Positions 35,830 through 44,164 are shown, counted from the first letter of the stretch. The stretch: 54,155 bases of DNA from a virus (IMGVR_UViG_3300022602_000132:1-54155), one strand, 5' to 3'. Notes: generated by a model not told the origin, from the sequence alone. Made by a program: numbers and translations.

Positions 35830-36720
35830 TTGGATAAAATAGTTATAGAGCCAATGATACATGTGTATCAAAACGTGTTTTACAATATTGATGATATTTT
35901 TAATTTTGTAAAAAGCACAGAAGAATATAAAGAGAATACTGGCATGCTAGAAACTTGGCAGGAGTGGGCGGGATTTTGGAAGGGCGGGGCTTTAAAGACA
36001 GAAAGTCGTAAGCTAAGCAACAATCCTACAGAAGAACAGAAAAAGTATATAGGAGAGATCGTAGATGCTTTTTTAAAAGTCTCAAAAGATTATTTAAATG
36101 ATTACAAGAACAATGATGCTTGGCCAGATTTTATTGAAGACTGGAGCAACCTAGATCAGCACCCTTGGAGAAACGATACTTATATTGATTTTTTAAAGTA
36201 CAATAAAAATCAACCCGAGCATCTGGCAGATAGTTTAATTGCAATGAATTATCATACAGATTTTGACAATTTTGATAAGGAATCTGCAGATAATAAAAAA
36301 GTAATTACTGTAACTATTTACCTTAATGATAATTATGAGGGAGGTGAAATATCTGTATATTCACCTGAAACTGAAAAAATTTATAACTATAAGCCCAAGG
36401 CAGGTGACATTGTTGTATTTCCTTCAGGAATGAATTATTACCATGGTGTCTTATCGTTTTATGGAAATGACAGATATTTGGTCAGAATGTTTAAAACATA
36501 CGAGTATGCTGGCTCAGAGGAATGGTTGAAGAATAAACAATTCTATGGTGAAGATGTCTGGGAAAGCATGGAAAAGAAAAGATTACAGCATGCTTGGGAG
36601 AACGGATATAACTTAGTAAAAATGGTTTTTTCAGATAAAAGTTTGGGTAACCTAAACTTAAATGAAATACAGATAAAAGAAGATCCAATTTATATAGACG
36701 GGACAAAAAATGATAACTGA
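35830..36720 (+). CDS. 2OG/Fe(II)-dependent oxygenase, P4H-like (paralogue 2)
   Basis: A 296-aa dioxygenase with His142-Thr-Asp144, His205 and Arg215 (GNDRYLVRMF), core TVTIYLNDNYEGGEISVYS and YKPKAGDIVVFPSG. The start is TTG 35830; it is supported by alignment of the N-terminus (VIEPMIHVYQN) with the paralogues' (VAPQIVVYKN, VIPKVVIYHN). Ribosome site support is weak. The 3' end overlaps the next small gene by 11 bases. Two Trp-rich stretches (TWQEWAGFWKGG, HPWRND) before the core are not shared with smaller P4H enzymes and could shape the substrate pocket. Confidence 0.88.
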   Translation: MDKIVIEPMIHVYQNVFYNIDDIFNFVKSTEEYKENTGMLETWQEWAGFWKGGALKTESRKLSNNPTEEQKKYIGEIVDAFLKVSKDYLNDYKNNDAWPDFIEDWSNLDQHPWRNDTYIDFLKYNKNQPEHLADSLIAMNYHTDFDNFDKESADNKKVITVTIYLNDNYEGGEISVYSPETEKIYNYKPKAGDIVVFPSGMNYYHGVLSFYGNDRYLVRMFKTYEYAGSEEWLKNKQFYGEDVWESMEKKRLQHAWENGYNLVKMVFSDKSLGNLNLNEIQIKEDPIYIDGTKNDN

Positions 36721-36892
36721 AGATAGTCAAGAAGAATTTTTAATTTGGTTTAATAATGGTGTTGAAAGAGGATGGATTTCAGATATGGTGTGTGCTACAC
36801 ATGATGGCATACCTCCTATTGATGAAGAAGAAGAAAAAGAATGGGAAGCTGGCGGGGACCCTTGTCAGTTTGTAGTAAGAATACTAGAATAG
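36710..36892 (+). CDS. Small acidic hypothetical protein (60 aa)
   Basis: Unrecognised. It is acidic (DEEEEKEWEAGGD) with an aromatic N-terminal half (FLIWFNNGVERGWISDMVCATHDG) and ends in QFVVRILE. It starts inside the end of the preceding oxygenase gene and is followed after 7 bp by the glutathione peroxidase gene. It could be an accessory or inhibitor-type protein. Confidence 0.65.
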   Translation: MITEDSQEEFLIWFNNGVERGWISDMVCATHDGIPPIDEEEEKEWEAGGDPCQFVVRILE

Positions 36893-36899
36893 GAAAAAT

Positions 36900-37364
36900 A
36901 TGAATATATATGATTTTAGCTATACAGATAGTAATGGAGAGCAAGTACCATTTTCTAATTATAAGGGCAAGGTCTTGCTGGTAATTAATGTTGCAAGTCA
37001 TTGTGGGTTTACCAAGCAATATGAAGGCCTTGAAAAGCTTTACAAAAAGTATAATCAGCAAGGTTTTGAAATTGTTGCTTTTCCTTGTAACCAATTTGGT
37101 GCACAGGAGCCAGGAAATATTGAAGAGATTAAAGAATTTTGCAAGTTAAATTATGATGTAACATTTACTATAGCGTCTAAGATTGATGTGAATGGTGAAG
37201 ATGCTGCTCCATTTTATAAGTACTTGACTTCAGAAATTGGAAAAGAGATAGCTTGGAATTTTGAAAAATGCTTGATTGATAAGTATGGTAAAGTAGTTAA
37301 CTATGCACCACATAGAGAGCCACACGAAATGGAAGAATTCCTAAGCTTTATATTGATTCAGTAA
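36900..37364 (+). CDS. Glutathione peroxidase family thiol peroxidase
   Basis: A 154-aa thioredoxin-fold peroxidase that reduces hydroperoxides. Catalytic Cys35 lies in NVASHCGFTKQY, Gln69 in FPCNQFGAQEPG and Trp119-Asn120 in WNFEKC, the standard tetrad. Cys81 is at the resolving-Cys position of thioredoxin-dependent members, so the reductant is probably thioredoxin rather than glutathione. Cys124 in WNFEKC is unusual, since Phe is common there. It lies between 2OG oxygenase genes, whose uncoupled turnover makes reactive oxygen, so protection of Fe(II) enzymes is a possible role. It is rare in phages and probably host-derived. Confidence 0.93.
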   Translation: MNIYDFSYTDSNGEQVPFSNYKGKVLLVINVASHCGFTKQYEGLEKLYKKYNQQGFEIVAFPCNQFGAQEPGNIEEIKEFCKLNYDVTFTIASKIDVNGEDAAPFYKYLTSEIGKEIAWNFEKCLIDKYGKVVNYAPHREPHEMEEFLSFILIQ

Positions 37365-37379
37365 AAGGATGATTAAAAA

Positions 37380-38324
37380 ATGATTGATAAAACAGTAGTA
37401 ATCCCAAAGGTAGTAATCTATCATAATGCACTAGAGAAGGTTTCTGGCATTCTAGAGCTTGCTAAAAATGGACAAAACCATGAGGATTCGCATGGAATAA
37501 TGCAGGGAATAAGTCCTTGGGGTTACTACGGCACTCTTATACAGGTAAGAAATTATAATCATGATATTCTTGAAAGCGATTCAAAAGAAGAAATCAATCA
37601 AAAAGAACTATTAAACTCTTTGTATGATTCTTTTGATGATGTTGTTATGGATTATATAAGTGAGTACAAGGATTCTGGTGGGTGGCCAGAGTATATAGAT
37701 CCCGAGCATATTGATGGTTTGGGAGACTATAAGAATAATCAATTTTGGAATTCTAGCTGGCTATCCTTTTTAAAGTATCACCCTAGAGATTATGTCTTAG
37801 ATAATTTAAATCGTGAGTCTGGAGATAAGAAAAGATTTGCTATGGAATTTCATACAGATTATGATGAAAGATTTTCTGAGATTCCAGAATCAAAACCGTT
37901 TATAACTGTGACTGCTTATTTAAATGATGATTATACTGGCGGTGAGATTTGCTTTATTGATGAGGTTACTGGTAAGCTATATTCTTATAAACCTAAAGCG
38001 GGCGATATAACAGTTTTCCCCTCTTCAGCACCGTATTGGCATGGAGTGTTGCCAGCCTATGATTCCGAAAGGCACCTGATTAGAACATTCCTTATGTACA
38101 ATTATCCAGGAGATAAGGAAGTTATAAATAAGTATGGAAAACAAGATACTGATTTTTGGACAAAATTTAAAAAAGAAAAGTATCAAGAGTTAGAAAAAAC
38201 TAATGATCCTAAATACATGTTGACTCTTGTATTTTTGCCAGGAGAAGAAGTTAATGTTGATGAAAAAGAATATAGAAAAGTTATATCAATTAAAGAAGGA
38301 CCTATAAAAGTTGGTGAGGAATAA
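37380..38324 (+). CDS. 2OG/Fe(II)-dependent oxygenase, P4H-like (paralogue 3)
   Basis: A 314-aa dioxygenase with His158-Thr-Asp160, His221 and Arg231 (DSERHLIRTF), core TVTAYLNDDYTGGEICFID and YKPKAGDITVFPSS. N-terminal VIPKVVIYHNALEK matches its two paralogues at 34968 and 35830. ATG 37380 is preceded by AAAAGGATG. It is the longest of the three, with a larger insert before the core. The peroxidase gene separates it from the others, so the cluster was built by duplication with an inserted gene. The end overlaps the next gene by one base. Confidence 0.88.
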   Translation: MIDKTVVIPKVVIYHNALEKVSGILELAKNGQNHEDSHGIMQGISPWGYYGTLIQVRNYNHDILESDSKEEINQKELLNSLYDSFDDVVMDYISEYKDSGGWPEYIDPEHIDGLGDYKNNQFWNSSWLSFLKYHPRDYVLDNLNRESGDKKRFAMEFHTDYDERFSEIPESKPFITVTAYLNDDYTGGEICFIDEVTGKLYSYKPKAGDITVFPSSAPYWHGVLPAYDSERHLIRTFLMYNYPGDKEVINKYGKQDTDFWTKFKKEKYQELEKTNDPKYMLTLVFLPGEEVNVDEKEYRKVISIKEGPIKVGEE

Positions 38325-38647
38325 TGGAAAAACCAGTAATTGAATTAATTAGTGAGCTTACAGAATTTAATGATATGAAAGCTTACATGAATGATGCTGA
38401 CCTTGATTACGCTTTAGACTTGATCATTAAGCTAATTGCTAAACCAGATGTTCCATCAACAAAAGCACCTGACCTTATTGTAAAAATGCAAGCCCTTGCT
38501 GCTAAATTTGCAATCATGTCTAGGTATTACACCACTTTTGAAAAAGGCGGAGAGAACTCAAAGAAAAAGAACGTATACTACACAGCAGAAGAAGCAATTA
38601 ATAGACTCGTTGATGCTCTTAAGTATTCAGCAAGATTTGGAGCATAA
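38324..38647 (+). CDS. Helical hypothetical protein (107 aa)
   Basis: Unrecognised. All-helical by eye (DADLDYALDLIIKLIAK, APDLIVKMQALAAKFAIMSRYY, AEEAINRLVDALKYSARFG). It starts on the stop of the preceding oxygenase gene and its own stop overlaps the ATG of a 39-aa gene. It comes just before the Cas4-like nuclease and may belong to recombination or packaging; many phages carry a small helical protein of this type beside such genes. This is by position only. Confidence 0.68.
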   Translation: MEKPVIELISELTEFNDMKAYMNDADLDYALDLIIKLIAKPDVPSTKAPDLIVKMQALAAKFAIMSRYYTTFEKGGENSKKKNVYYTAEEAINRLVDALKYSARFGA

Positions 38648-38766
38648 TGAATATATTCAAGATTTTTCATAAGCACAAAACGGAAGATGTAGCTTGTCCA
38701 TTTACAGGCAAGACTTACATAATGTGTATTTCATGTAACAAGAGAGTCGGTATTCGCAATGGGTAG
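38647..38766 (+). CDS. Very small Cys-rich protein (39 aa)
   Basis: A 39-aa reading frame from ATG 38647 to TAG 38766 overlaps its neighbours on both sides by 1 and 8 bases, which supports it as a real gene in a tight operon. The sequence has CPFTGKTYIMCISCNKR, three Cys that could bind zinc, after a basic N-terminus (NIFKIFHKHK). It is too short for family assignment. Confidence 0.6.
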   Translation: MNIFKIFHKHKTEDVACPFTGKTYIMCISCNKRVGIRNG

Positions 38767-39541
38767 AGATGTAATTGCTAATCTAAAATTTCAAAAACCT
38801 TTGGATGGAGGTTTTGATCCAGTTAAGTTTGCAAAAATGTATGAGGAGGCAGTTTTAAATGGAAAAAGAAAAGATGAGTTTACTCAAAAGAAAACCTTTT
38901 CTCCTAGCAGCGTTGGTTATGGCAATGGTAATTGTCCTAGATATTGGTTCATTGCTTTTACTGGTGCTGAATTTGAAAATGAAACCGATGCTATGGGTGT
39001 TATTAACATGGATAATGGTACGTATGTTCATGATCGTATCCAGAAAGTTATGGCTAAAACGCCAGTATTCAAAGCAAATGAAACAGAAGTTACTCATGAT
39101 GACCCTCCGATTAGAGGATTTGCAGATACTTTTATTGAATGGGAAGGCAAAGAGGTAGTAGGAGAAATAAAGTCTGCTAAACAGGAAATCTTTGATATAA
39201 GACAAGCAGAAATGCAAGGACTTCCTTATCATAAGATTCAACTGCTTACATACATGAAAATTCGTGGTGCAGAACAAGGATTCTTCTTCTATGAAAATAA
39301 GAATGATAATTCATTTTTGATTATTCCGATTAACATGGATGAGAAAAACACTAAGCTCATCGAGGGTGTGTGGGATTGGCTTAGAAAAGTTTATTTAGCC
39401 TATGAAGCTGGTACATTACCAGAACGTACATTCACCAAATCTCAGTGGGCATGCAAAGGTTGTCCTGTAAAGAAGGTCTGCTGGGCAGATAAGAAGGACC
39501 TCGGCGAAGTTTACATAGAACCGTTGGTGCTTGAAAAATGA
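38759..39541 (+). CDS. Cas4-like PD-(D/E)XK exonuclease with Fe-S cluster cysteines
   Basis: A 260-aa nuclease of the RecB/AddB/Cas4 group. All signature residues are visible: Cys59 in GNCPRYW, His91, Asp123 in RGFADTF, Glu136-x-Lys138 in GEIKSAK, Gln161 in HKIQLLTYM, then Cys232-x2-Cys235-x5-Cys241 (ACKGCPVKKVC). The four Cys normally hold a 4Fe-4S cluster. In phages such enzymes process DNA ends for recombination with the RecA-like protein. No CRISPR array or other cas gene is seen here. Confidence 0.9.
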   Translation: MGRDVIANLKFQKPLDGGFDPVKFAKMYEEAVLNGKRKDEFTQKKTFSPSSVGYGNGNCPRYWFIAFTGAEFENETDAMGVINMDNGTYVHDRIQKVMAKTPVFKANETEVTHDDPPIRGFADTFIEWEGKEVVGEIKSAKQEIFDIRQAEMQGLPYHKIQLLTYMKIRGAEQGFFFYENKNDNSFLIIPINMDEKNTKLIEGVWDWLRKVYLAYEAGTLPERTFTKSQWACKGCPVKKVCWADKKDLGEVYIEPLVLEK

Positions 39542-40251
39542 AAAAAGCAGTATTGTTTACGGTTTTTAATAGAGTAGATTATCTAAGAGAAACGCTGGAA
39601 AGCTGGTCAAATGTAGATTTAATAAAAGATTATGATTTTTGTTTTTATGTGGAACCTAGCGATGTATCCAAACAGATTACAGATTTGATCTATAATTTTG
39701 AGGATAAAACAGACATTAACTTTAGTATACATTACAATGAAAATGTCCTTGGAACGGGCGGTAATACTTGGAGAGGTTTTGAAGATTTATTTAAAAAGTA
39801 TGATTTTGTTATATTGGCAGAAGATGATGTAGTTGTTTCTAAAGATGTTTTAAGATATTTTAATGCATCAGAAAAGATGTATCGTGAAGATGATGAGATA
39901 GCAATTATTTCTGCAAATACTAAATGGGATACTAAAGATCCTACTTTAGTTATTCGTGAACAAGGATTTAATGGACTTGTGTGGGGAACTTGGTCTAAAT
40001 ACTGGAATAATTACTTTAGAGATAATTGGGATAAAGATTATTCTTCTGATCCAGTACATAATGGCTGGGATTGGCATTTAAATTTAAGAATTTTGCCTAA
40101 TAATAGTTTAAAGAATATTAATCCTTTAGCTTCAAGATCAAATCATATAGGTATAAAAGGAATGCATTGTGATGAAAAAGCTTTTGATTTAACTAAGTCA
40201 CCTTCCTTTAGGATAGATCATAACTGGTATTGGCTGGAGGAATCTAAATAA
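39538..40251 (+). CDS. Glycosyltransferase, GT-A fold (GT2/GNT-I-like)
   Basis: A 237-aa transferase. The opening AVLFTVFNRVDYLRETLESW is the nucleotide-binding strand of GT-A enzymes, and VILAEDDVVVSKD with Glu95-Asp96-Asp97 is the metal-binding EDD site, as in GNT-I-type GlcNAc transferases. A second part (GFNGLVWGTWSKYWNNYF, GWDWHLNLRI) would bind the acceptor. It has no membrane segment. It starts in an ATGA overlap with the Cas4-like gene. Along with the GT60-like fusion it gives the phage two sugar-adding enzymes; the acceptor may be a hydroxylated protein, DNA base or cell-wall glycan. Confidence 0.85.
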   Translation: MKKAVLFTVFNRVDYLRETLESWSNVDLIKDYDFCFYVEPSDVSKQITDLIYNFEDKTDINFSIHYNENVLGTGGNTWRGFEDLFKKYDFVILAEDDVVVSKDVLRYFNASEKMYREDDEIAIISANTKWDTKDPTLVIREQGFNGLVWGTWSKYWNNYFRDNWDKDYSSDPVHNGWDWHLNLRILPNNSLKNINPLASRSNHIGIKGMHCDEKAFDLTKSPSFRIDHNWYWLEESK

Positions 40252-40553
40252 TGAAATGTGCCCATAATCAATGCGGTAAGGAATTTACTCCCAGAACTCA
40301 TAACATGAAATATTGTTCTGATGAATGTTGCAGAACAGCAACTAACGAAAAGCTCAGAGATGCCTATTACGAGAAAAAAGATAGGCTTGCGGGTAAAAAG
40401 CGGGTGTGCAAAACTAATGGTTGCGATGTATTGTTAAGTAGATATAACGAAGGTAAAATCTGCAGTAAGTGTGAGAACGCAAAAAGAACTTCAGACAGAA
40501 ATGAAATCATAGAGATGGTAAGAAGTGTCACTGGCAAAACTAGCAAAGCCTAA
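40251..40553 (+). CDS. Zinc-finger protein upstream of ruvC-like gene (100 aa)
   Basis: Two zinc modules are seen: CAHNQCGKEF with YCSDECCRTATN, and VCKTNGCDVLLS with ICSKCENAKR. The N-terminal one resembles small MYND/treble-clef fingers found in phage proteins. Basic helices link and follow them. The 3' end overlaps the RuvC-like gene by 29 bases. It may bind DNA or guide the resolvase; no direct evidence. Confidence 0.75.
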   Translation: MKCAHNQCGKEFTPRTHNMKYCSDECCRTATNEKLRDAYYEKKDRLAGKKRVCKTNGCDVLLSRYNEGKICSKCENAKRTSDRNEIIEMVRSVTGKTSKA

Positions 40554-41082
40554 AGCAGAGAAAGTTCTCGGAATAGATGCAAGCACAAATAGCTTTGCTT
40601 TCTGTCTGATGGACAATGATCGTGCTGTAAAATGGGGAGAAGTTACTTTTGAAGGTGCCGATGTTTATGAAAGAATATTGGACGCTAAAAATAAAATCAA
40701 ATCATTTAAGCATACATTAGATTTTGATTTTGTTGTTATAGAAGCAGCAATTTCAGTTAGATCTGTTCATACTGGAATGAAGATGGCTTACGTTTTCGGT
40801 GCTATAATGGGAGAGTTACTTAGTGAAAATGTTGAAGTTGTTGAAGTACATCCAATAACATGGCAGTCTTACATAGGTAATAAAAATTACACCAAGGCGG
40901 AAAAAGATGCAATCAAGGCTGAGTTTCCAGGAAAATCAGATAACTGGATCAAGGGGAAAATCAGAGAGCGTAGAAAGCAAAGGACAATTGACTTTGCTAG
41001 AAATTTGGGCATCAAAACTGAGTCCGATAACGTGGCAGATGCTGCGGGAATTGCATGGTATGCAGTAAATGAAGTTGTGTGA
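40525..41082 (+). CDS. RuvC-like Holliday junction resolvase
   Basis: A 185-aa RNase H-fold nuclease. Asp18 is in VLGIDASTNSFAF, Glu73 in FVVIEAAISVRS and the C-terminal Asp pair in SDNVADAAGIAWYA (Asp168, Asp172), matching the DEDD set of RuvC. The start is GTG 40525, giving the normal spacing to the first catalytic Asp. It resolves branched DNA before packaging; the terminase genes follow within 1.3 kb. Confidence 0.9.
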   Translation: MSLAKLAKPKAEKVLGIDASTNSFAFCLMDNDRAVKWGEVTFEGADVYERILDAKNKIKSFKHTLDFDFVVIEAAISVRSVHTGMKMAYVFGAIMGELLSENVEVVEVHPITWQSYIGNKNYTKAEKDAIKAEFPGKSDNWIKGKIRERRKQRTIDFARNLGIKTESDNVADAAGIAWYAVNEVV

Positions 41083-41091
41083 GGAGGTATA

Positions 41092-41265
41092 ATGGCTAAG
41101 AGTACAAAACTTTGGGAAAACAAAGACTGGGTAATCAAGAGATATTCAGTTGAGAAGAAGACTGTTCTTCAAATGGCTATGGAAGCAAAGTGCTCCCATA
41201 TGACAATCCAGCGAGCGTTGGAAAGATTCGAACTAATTAAAAAACCTAGAAAGTGGACTAAGTAA
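41092..41265 (+). CDS. Small helix-turn-helix protein (57 aa)
   Basis: A basic 57-aa protein from ATG 41092, behind a strong GAGGAGGT site. WENKDWVIKRYSVEKKTVLQMAMEAKCSHMTIQRALERF is a short helix-turn-helix of the homeodomain-like kind common in small phage proteins, with a basic tail (IKKPRKWTK). It is likely to bind DNA, perhaps as a regulator. The stop overlaps the ATG of the next gene. Confidence 0.75.
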   Translation: MAKSTKLWENKDWVIKRYSVEKKTVLQMAMEAKCSHMTIQRALERFELIKKPRKWTK

Positions 41266-41606
41266 TGTTGAAACCTGTTTATGGAGATGTAAAACAATTC
41301 AGTTGTGATGACCTATATATGCATGCAAATAGTGCTCCCTCTGGCTATAAAATTTGGAATGCATGCCATGAAATTGCACAACTTTTAATTGAAAAGAATA
41401 TATCTTATGGAGATTCCGCCCTATCTCCAAGTCGTATATTTGCACAATCTGACAGTGTAGAGCAATTAAAGGTTAGAATTGATGACAAATTAAACCGTGT
41501 AAAGAACAACCAAGGTTTTGCTGGAGACAATGATATTGATGATTTGATTGGTTATTTAATTTTACTTAAAATTTCGGTTGACAAAAGTGACAGTTGGAAG
41601 GTATAA
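41265..41606 (+). CDS. Nmad1/DUF1599-like protein
   Basis: A 113-aa helical protein. LLIEKNISYGDSALSPSRIF and RIDDKLNRVKNN then DDLIGYLILLK match the small phage group with the KNxxYGdS and RIDDKLxR motifs (nucleotide-modification-associated domain 1, MazG-like helical fold). This group is often linked to nucleotide or DNA base metabolism. No base-modifying enzymes are next to it here other than the 2OG enzymes and glycosyltransferases elsewhere in the window, so its role is open. Confidence 0.75.
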   Translation: MLKPVYGDVKQFSCDDLYMHANSAPSGYKIWNACHEIAQLLIEKNISYGDSALSPSRIFAQSDSVEQLKVRIDDKLNRVKNNQGFAGDNDIDDLIGYLILLKISVDKSDSWKV

Positions 41607-41607
41607 T
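41578..41607 (+). promoter_or_regulatory. Promoter TTGACA-N18-TATAAT, leaderless
   Basis: -35 TTGACA at 41578-41583 and -10 TATAAT at 41602-41607, overlapping the end of the preceding gene. The ATG of the next gene is at 41613, so the mRNA for the zinc-ribbon and terminase genes would be leaderless. Confidence 0.78.
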
Positions 41608-41612
41608 TAAGT

Positions 41613-41792
41613 ATGCCAACATATGAATATAACTGTGTAACTTGTGAAGAAAAGACTGAAGTAACACGAGGTTTTAAAGACGAAGAAGTTCTACCGCCAT
41701 GTCCAAAATGTGGATATAAAATGGCAAGAGTCTATACCCCAGCAGGTATACAATTTAAGGGATCAGGATTTTATAAAACAGATAATGGATAA
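41613..41792 (+). CDS. FmdB-family-like zinc-ribbon protein (59 aa)
   Basis: PTYEYNCVTCEEKTEVTRGF then PPCPKCGYKMARVYTPAG fits the short FmdB-type zinc ribbon: a Tyr-x-Tyr-x-Cys-x2-Cys start, a second CPxCG knuckle and a GIQFKGSGFY end. These are widespread small regulators or nucleic-acid-binding proteins of unclear role. The start is set by a consensus promoter 5 nt upstream. The stop overlaps the start of the terminase small subunit gene by 8 bases, so this protein is tied to packaging expression. Confidence 0.82.
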   Translation: MPTYEYNCVTCEEKTEVTRGFKDEEVLPPCPKCGYKMARVYTPAGIQFKGSGFYKTDNG

Positions 41793-42312
41793 TCAAATTG
41801 AAGTAGCAGGTAAGTTTGATCAAATGAATAAAGTTGTTGAAGAGCTTCTAAAGGGAAGCACTCCAGCATCTATTGCTCGTGCTCTTGACTTAACCCGTGT
41901 TCAGGTTGATAATCATATACAGACTTGGAAGGAATTGGTCCAAGATAACAGTGCTATTAAGGCTCGTGCCAAGGAAGCCCTTGCTGGTGCTGATGAGCAT
42001 TACAGTATGCTTATAAAAGAAGCTTGGCGTACGTTAGAGCAGGCTGATATGCAAGATGCACTGCCAGTTAAAACTCAAGCACTAAAGTTGATTGCTGATA
42101 TTGAGGCTAAGCGTATTGATATGTTGAACAAGGCGGGAGTCTTGGAAAACAATGATATGGCAGATGAGATATTAGAGTCAGAAAGAAAGCAAGAAATTTT
42201 AGTAGGAATATTAAGAGACGTGACTTCATCATGTGATCATTGTAAGTGGGAGGTTTCAAAAAGACTATCTCAGGTTACTGGTCAGGTAGAGGCTGTAATT
42301 ATTAATGAGTGA
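41785..42312 (+). CDS. Putative terminase small subunit / DNA-binding protein
   Basis: A 175-aa protein. A helix-turn-helix near residues 22-48 (LLKGSTPASIARALDLTRVQVDNHIQTW) is followed by long helices (DEHYSMLIKEAWRTLEQADMQDALPVKTQALKLI), as in terminase small subunits that recognise phage DNA and assemble as a ring. Two Cys and a His near the C-terminus (SSCDHCKW) could bind zinc. ATG 41785 is favoured, as longer frames would run through the zinc-ribbon gene. It overlaps the large subunit gene by 8 bases. Sequence similarity is not strong; position supports the call. Confidence 0.75.
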   Translation: MDNQIEVAGKFDQMNKVVEELLKGSTPASIARALDLTRVQVDNHIQTWKELVQDNSAIKARAKEALAGADEHYSMLIKEAWRTLEQADMQDALPVKTQALKLIADIEAKRIDMLNKAGVLENNDMADEILESERKQEILVGILRDVTSSCDHCKWEVSKRLSQVTGQVEAVIINE

Positions 42313-44152
42313 TTTTAATATCTTTTTAGATGCTTTAAGTGGTGATGAATTTGATGAAACTCCAGCCAGTCTGGAAACTTTTGTAACTGAAAAAGAATAC
42401 CTTGGTTTACCACCATTATCAGAGTTGCAATATACAATGATTAAAGCATCAACCCAAATCTATAAACGTGAAACTTTGCATAAAATTTATGGAGAAGTAG
42501 AAGGCGAAAAGATATTTAAGCAAACTTGCAATGAAGTTATTTTGCAATTGGGTAAAGGATCTGGAAAAGACTACACATCTACCATTGCTTGTGCATACAT
42601 GGTGCATATGCTTTTGTGCCTTAAAGATCCAGCAAAGTATTATGGCAAACCTCCAGGAGATGCTATTGATATTATTAACATTGCTATTAACGCTGTTCAG
42701 GCTAACCGAGTATTCTTTAAAGGATTTAATCAGCGTATCGAAAAGTCTCCTTGGTTTCAAGGTAAATACATAGCAAAAGCTAACATGGTAGAGTTTGATA
42801 AAGGCGTTACTGTACACTCAGGCCACTCAGAATCTGAAGCTTGGGAAGGATATAACGTTATTGCTGTTATCCTAGATGAAATTTCGGGTTTCGAGTTAGA
42901 ATCTACATCTGGTCATCAGAATGCTAAAACTGCATCATCTATTTATAAGATGTATAAAGCATCTATTACATCTCGTTTCCCAGATTTTGGAAAGCTCGTA
43001 TTGCTTTCTTTCCCACGCTTTAAAAATGACTATATTCAGCAGCGTTATAATGAATCTATAGCTGAAAAAGAAGTTGTATTAAGACATCATAAGTTTAAGG
43101 TTGATCCAGATCTTCCAGATGGAACAACGGGTAATGAATTTGAAATTGAATGGGAAGAAGACCACATCATCTCTTACAAGCTGCCTAGGATATTTGCATT
43201 AAAGCGTCCAACATGGGAAATTAATCCAACGAGAAAAATTGAGGATTTTACAGAAGCTTTTTATACAGATCCACTTGATGCTTTGATGCGTTTTGCATGT
43301 ATGCCACCAGAAGCAACAGATGCGTTCTTTAAAAATCGTGCTGTAATTGAAAAAGCATTTAGCAATCCAAAGCTAAATGTAGATGAGTATGGTAGATTTG
43401 ATGATCATTTTCAACCAGATCCAGATAAGCTTTACTTTGTTCACGTAGACTTAGCCCAAAAACATGACCATTGTGCAGTTGCAATGTCTCACGTTGATGG
43501 CTGGGTAACAATGAAGATTGGCGATAAATACAAGGAAGCAGCACCTAGAATTATAGTTGATGCTGTACGTTTTTGGACCCCGACTGCATCTAAATCTGTA
43601 GATTTTACTGAGGTAAAAGAATACATAATTAGTCTAAGACAGCGGGGATTCAATTTAAAGATGGTTACATTTGACCGATGGAATTCTCATGACATGATGC
43701 AGCAATTAAAAGCACACGGAATAAATACTGAATTACTTTCTGTTGCAAAAAAACACTATGAGGATATGTCTTTGTGTCTTACAGAAGAGCGTGTTTTGGG
43801 CCCACAAATACAATTGCTTATTGATGAATTGTTGCAATTGCGTATTGTTAAGGATAAGGTAGACCACCCTAGAAAAGGCTCTAAAGACCTTTCTGACGCT
43901 GTTTGCGGTGCGATATACAACTCTGTAGCATTAACTCCTCGTGATCTAAATGGTGAGTTAGATATCTATACTTATTCTGGTGTATTTGCTGATGAATTAC
44001 AGCAGCTTAAAGAAGAGTCAGATGCTAGACTTGCAGCAAGTAATCAGATTAGAGTTCCAGAAAAGAAAGATATACCATTAAATTTGCGAGAATACATGGG
44101 GCTGGATGATGATGAAGAAGATTTTAGAGTTGACAGCATGAGAATTCTGTAG
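42305..44152 (+). CDS. terL: Terminase large subunit (TerL)
   Basis: A 615-aa packaging motor with ATPase and nuclease. Walker A is LGKGSGKDY at residues 82-90 and Walker B is VILDEISG with Asp191-Glu192; FGKLVLLSFPR after it is the coupling motif. The C-terminal RNase H-fold nuclease starts at LYFVHVDLAQKHDHCAVAMSH, with VKMVTFDRWNS and KDLSDAVCGAIYNS as later acid sites. The length fits the usual TerL range (about 450-620). It follows the small-subunit candidate. Confidence 0.93.
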   Translation: MSDFNIFLDALSGDEFDETPASLETFVTEKEYLGLPPLSELQYTMIKASTQIYKRETLHKIYGEVEGEKIFKQTCNEVILQLGKGSGKDYTSTIACAYMVHMLLCLKDPAKYYGKPPGDAIDIINIAINAVQANRVFFKGFNQRIEKSPWFQGKYIAKANMVEFDKGVTVHSGHSESEAWEGYNVIAVILDEISGFELESTSGHQNAKTASSIYKMYKASITSRFPDFGKLVLLSFPRFKNDYIQQRYNESIAEKEVVLRHHKFKVDPDLPDGTTGNEFEIEWEEDHIISYKLPRIFALKRPTWEINPTRKIEDFTEAFYTDPLDALMRFACMPPEATDAFFKNRAVIEKAFSNPKLNVDEYGRFDDHFQPDPDKLYFVHVDLAQKHDHCAVAMSHVDGWVTMKIGDKYKEAAPRIIVDAVRFWTPTASKSVDFTEVKEYIISLRQRGFNLKMVTFDRWNSHDMMQQLKAHGINTELLSVAKKHYEDMSLCLTEERVLGPQIQLLIDELLQLRIVKDKVDHPRKGSKDLSDAVCGAIYNSVALTPRDLNGELDIYTYSGVFADELQQLKEESDARLAASNQIRVPEKKDIPLNLREYMGLDDDEEDFRVDSMRIL

Positions 44153-44158
44153 TAAACT
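44130..44158 (+). promoter_or_regulatory. Promoter TTGACA-N17-TAAACT, leaderless
   Basis: -35 TTGACA at 44130-44135 within the end of terL and -10 TAAACT at 44153-44158. The next ATG, at 44165, is 6 nt beyond. Confidence 0.6.
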
Positions 44159-44164
44159 ACAGGC

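Noticed and set aside
38855-39277. 140-codon minus-strand frame within the Cas4-like gene
   Set aside because: It is the mirror of conserved nuclease motifs, with no start signals and a biased Phe/Ser/Ile composition.
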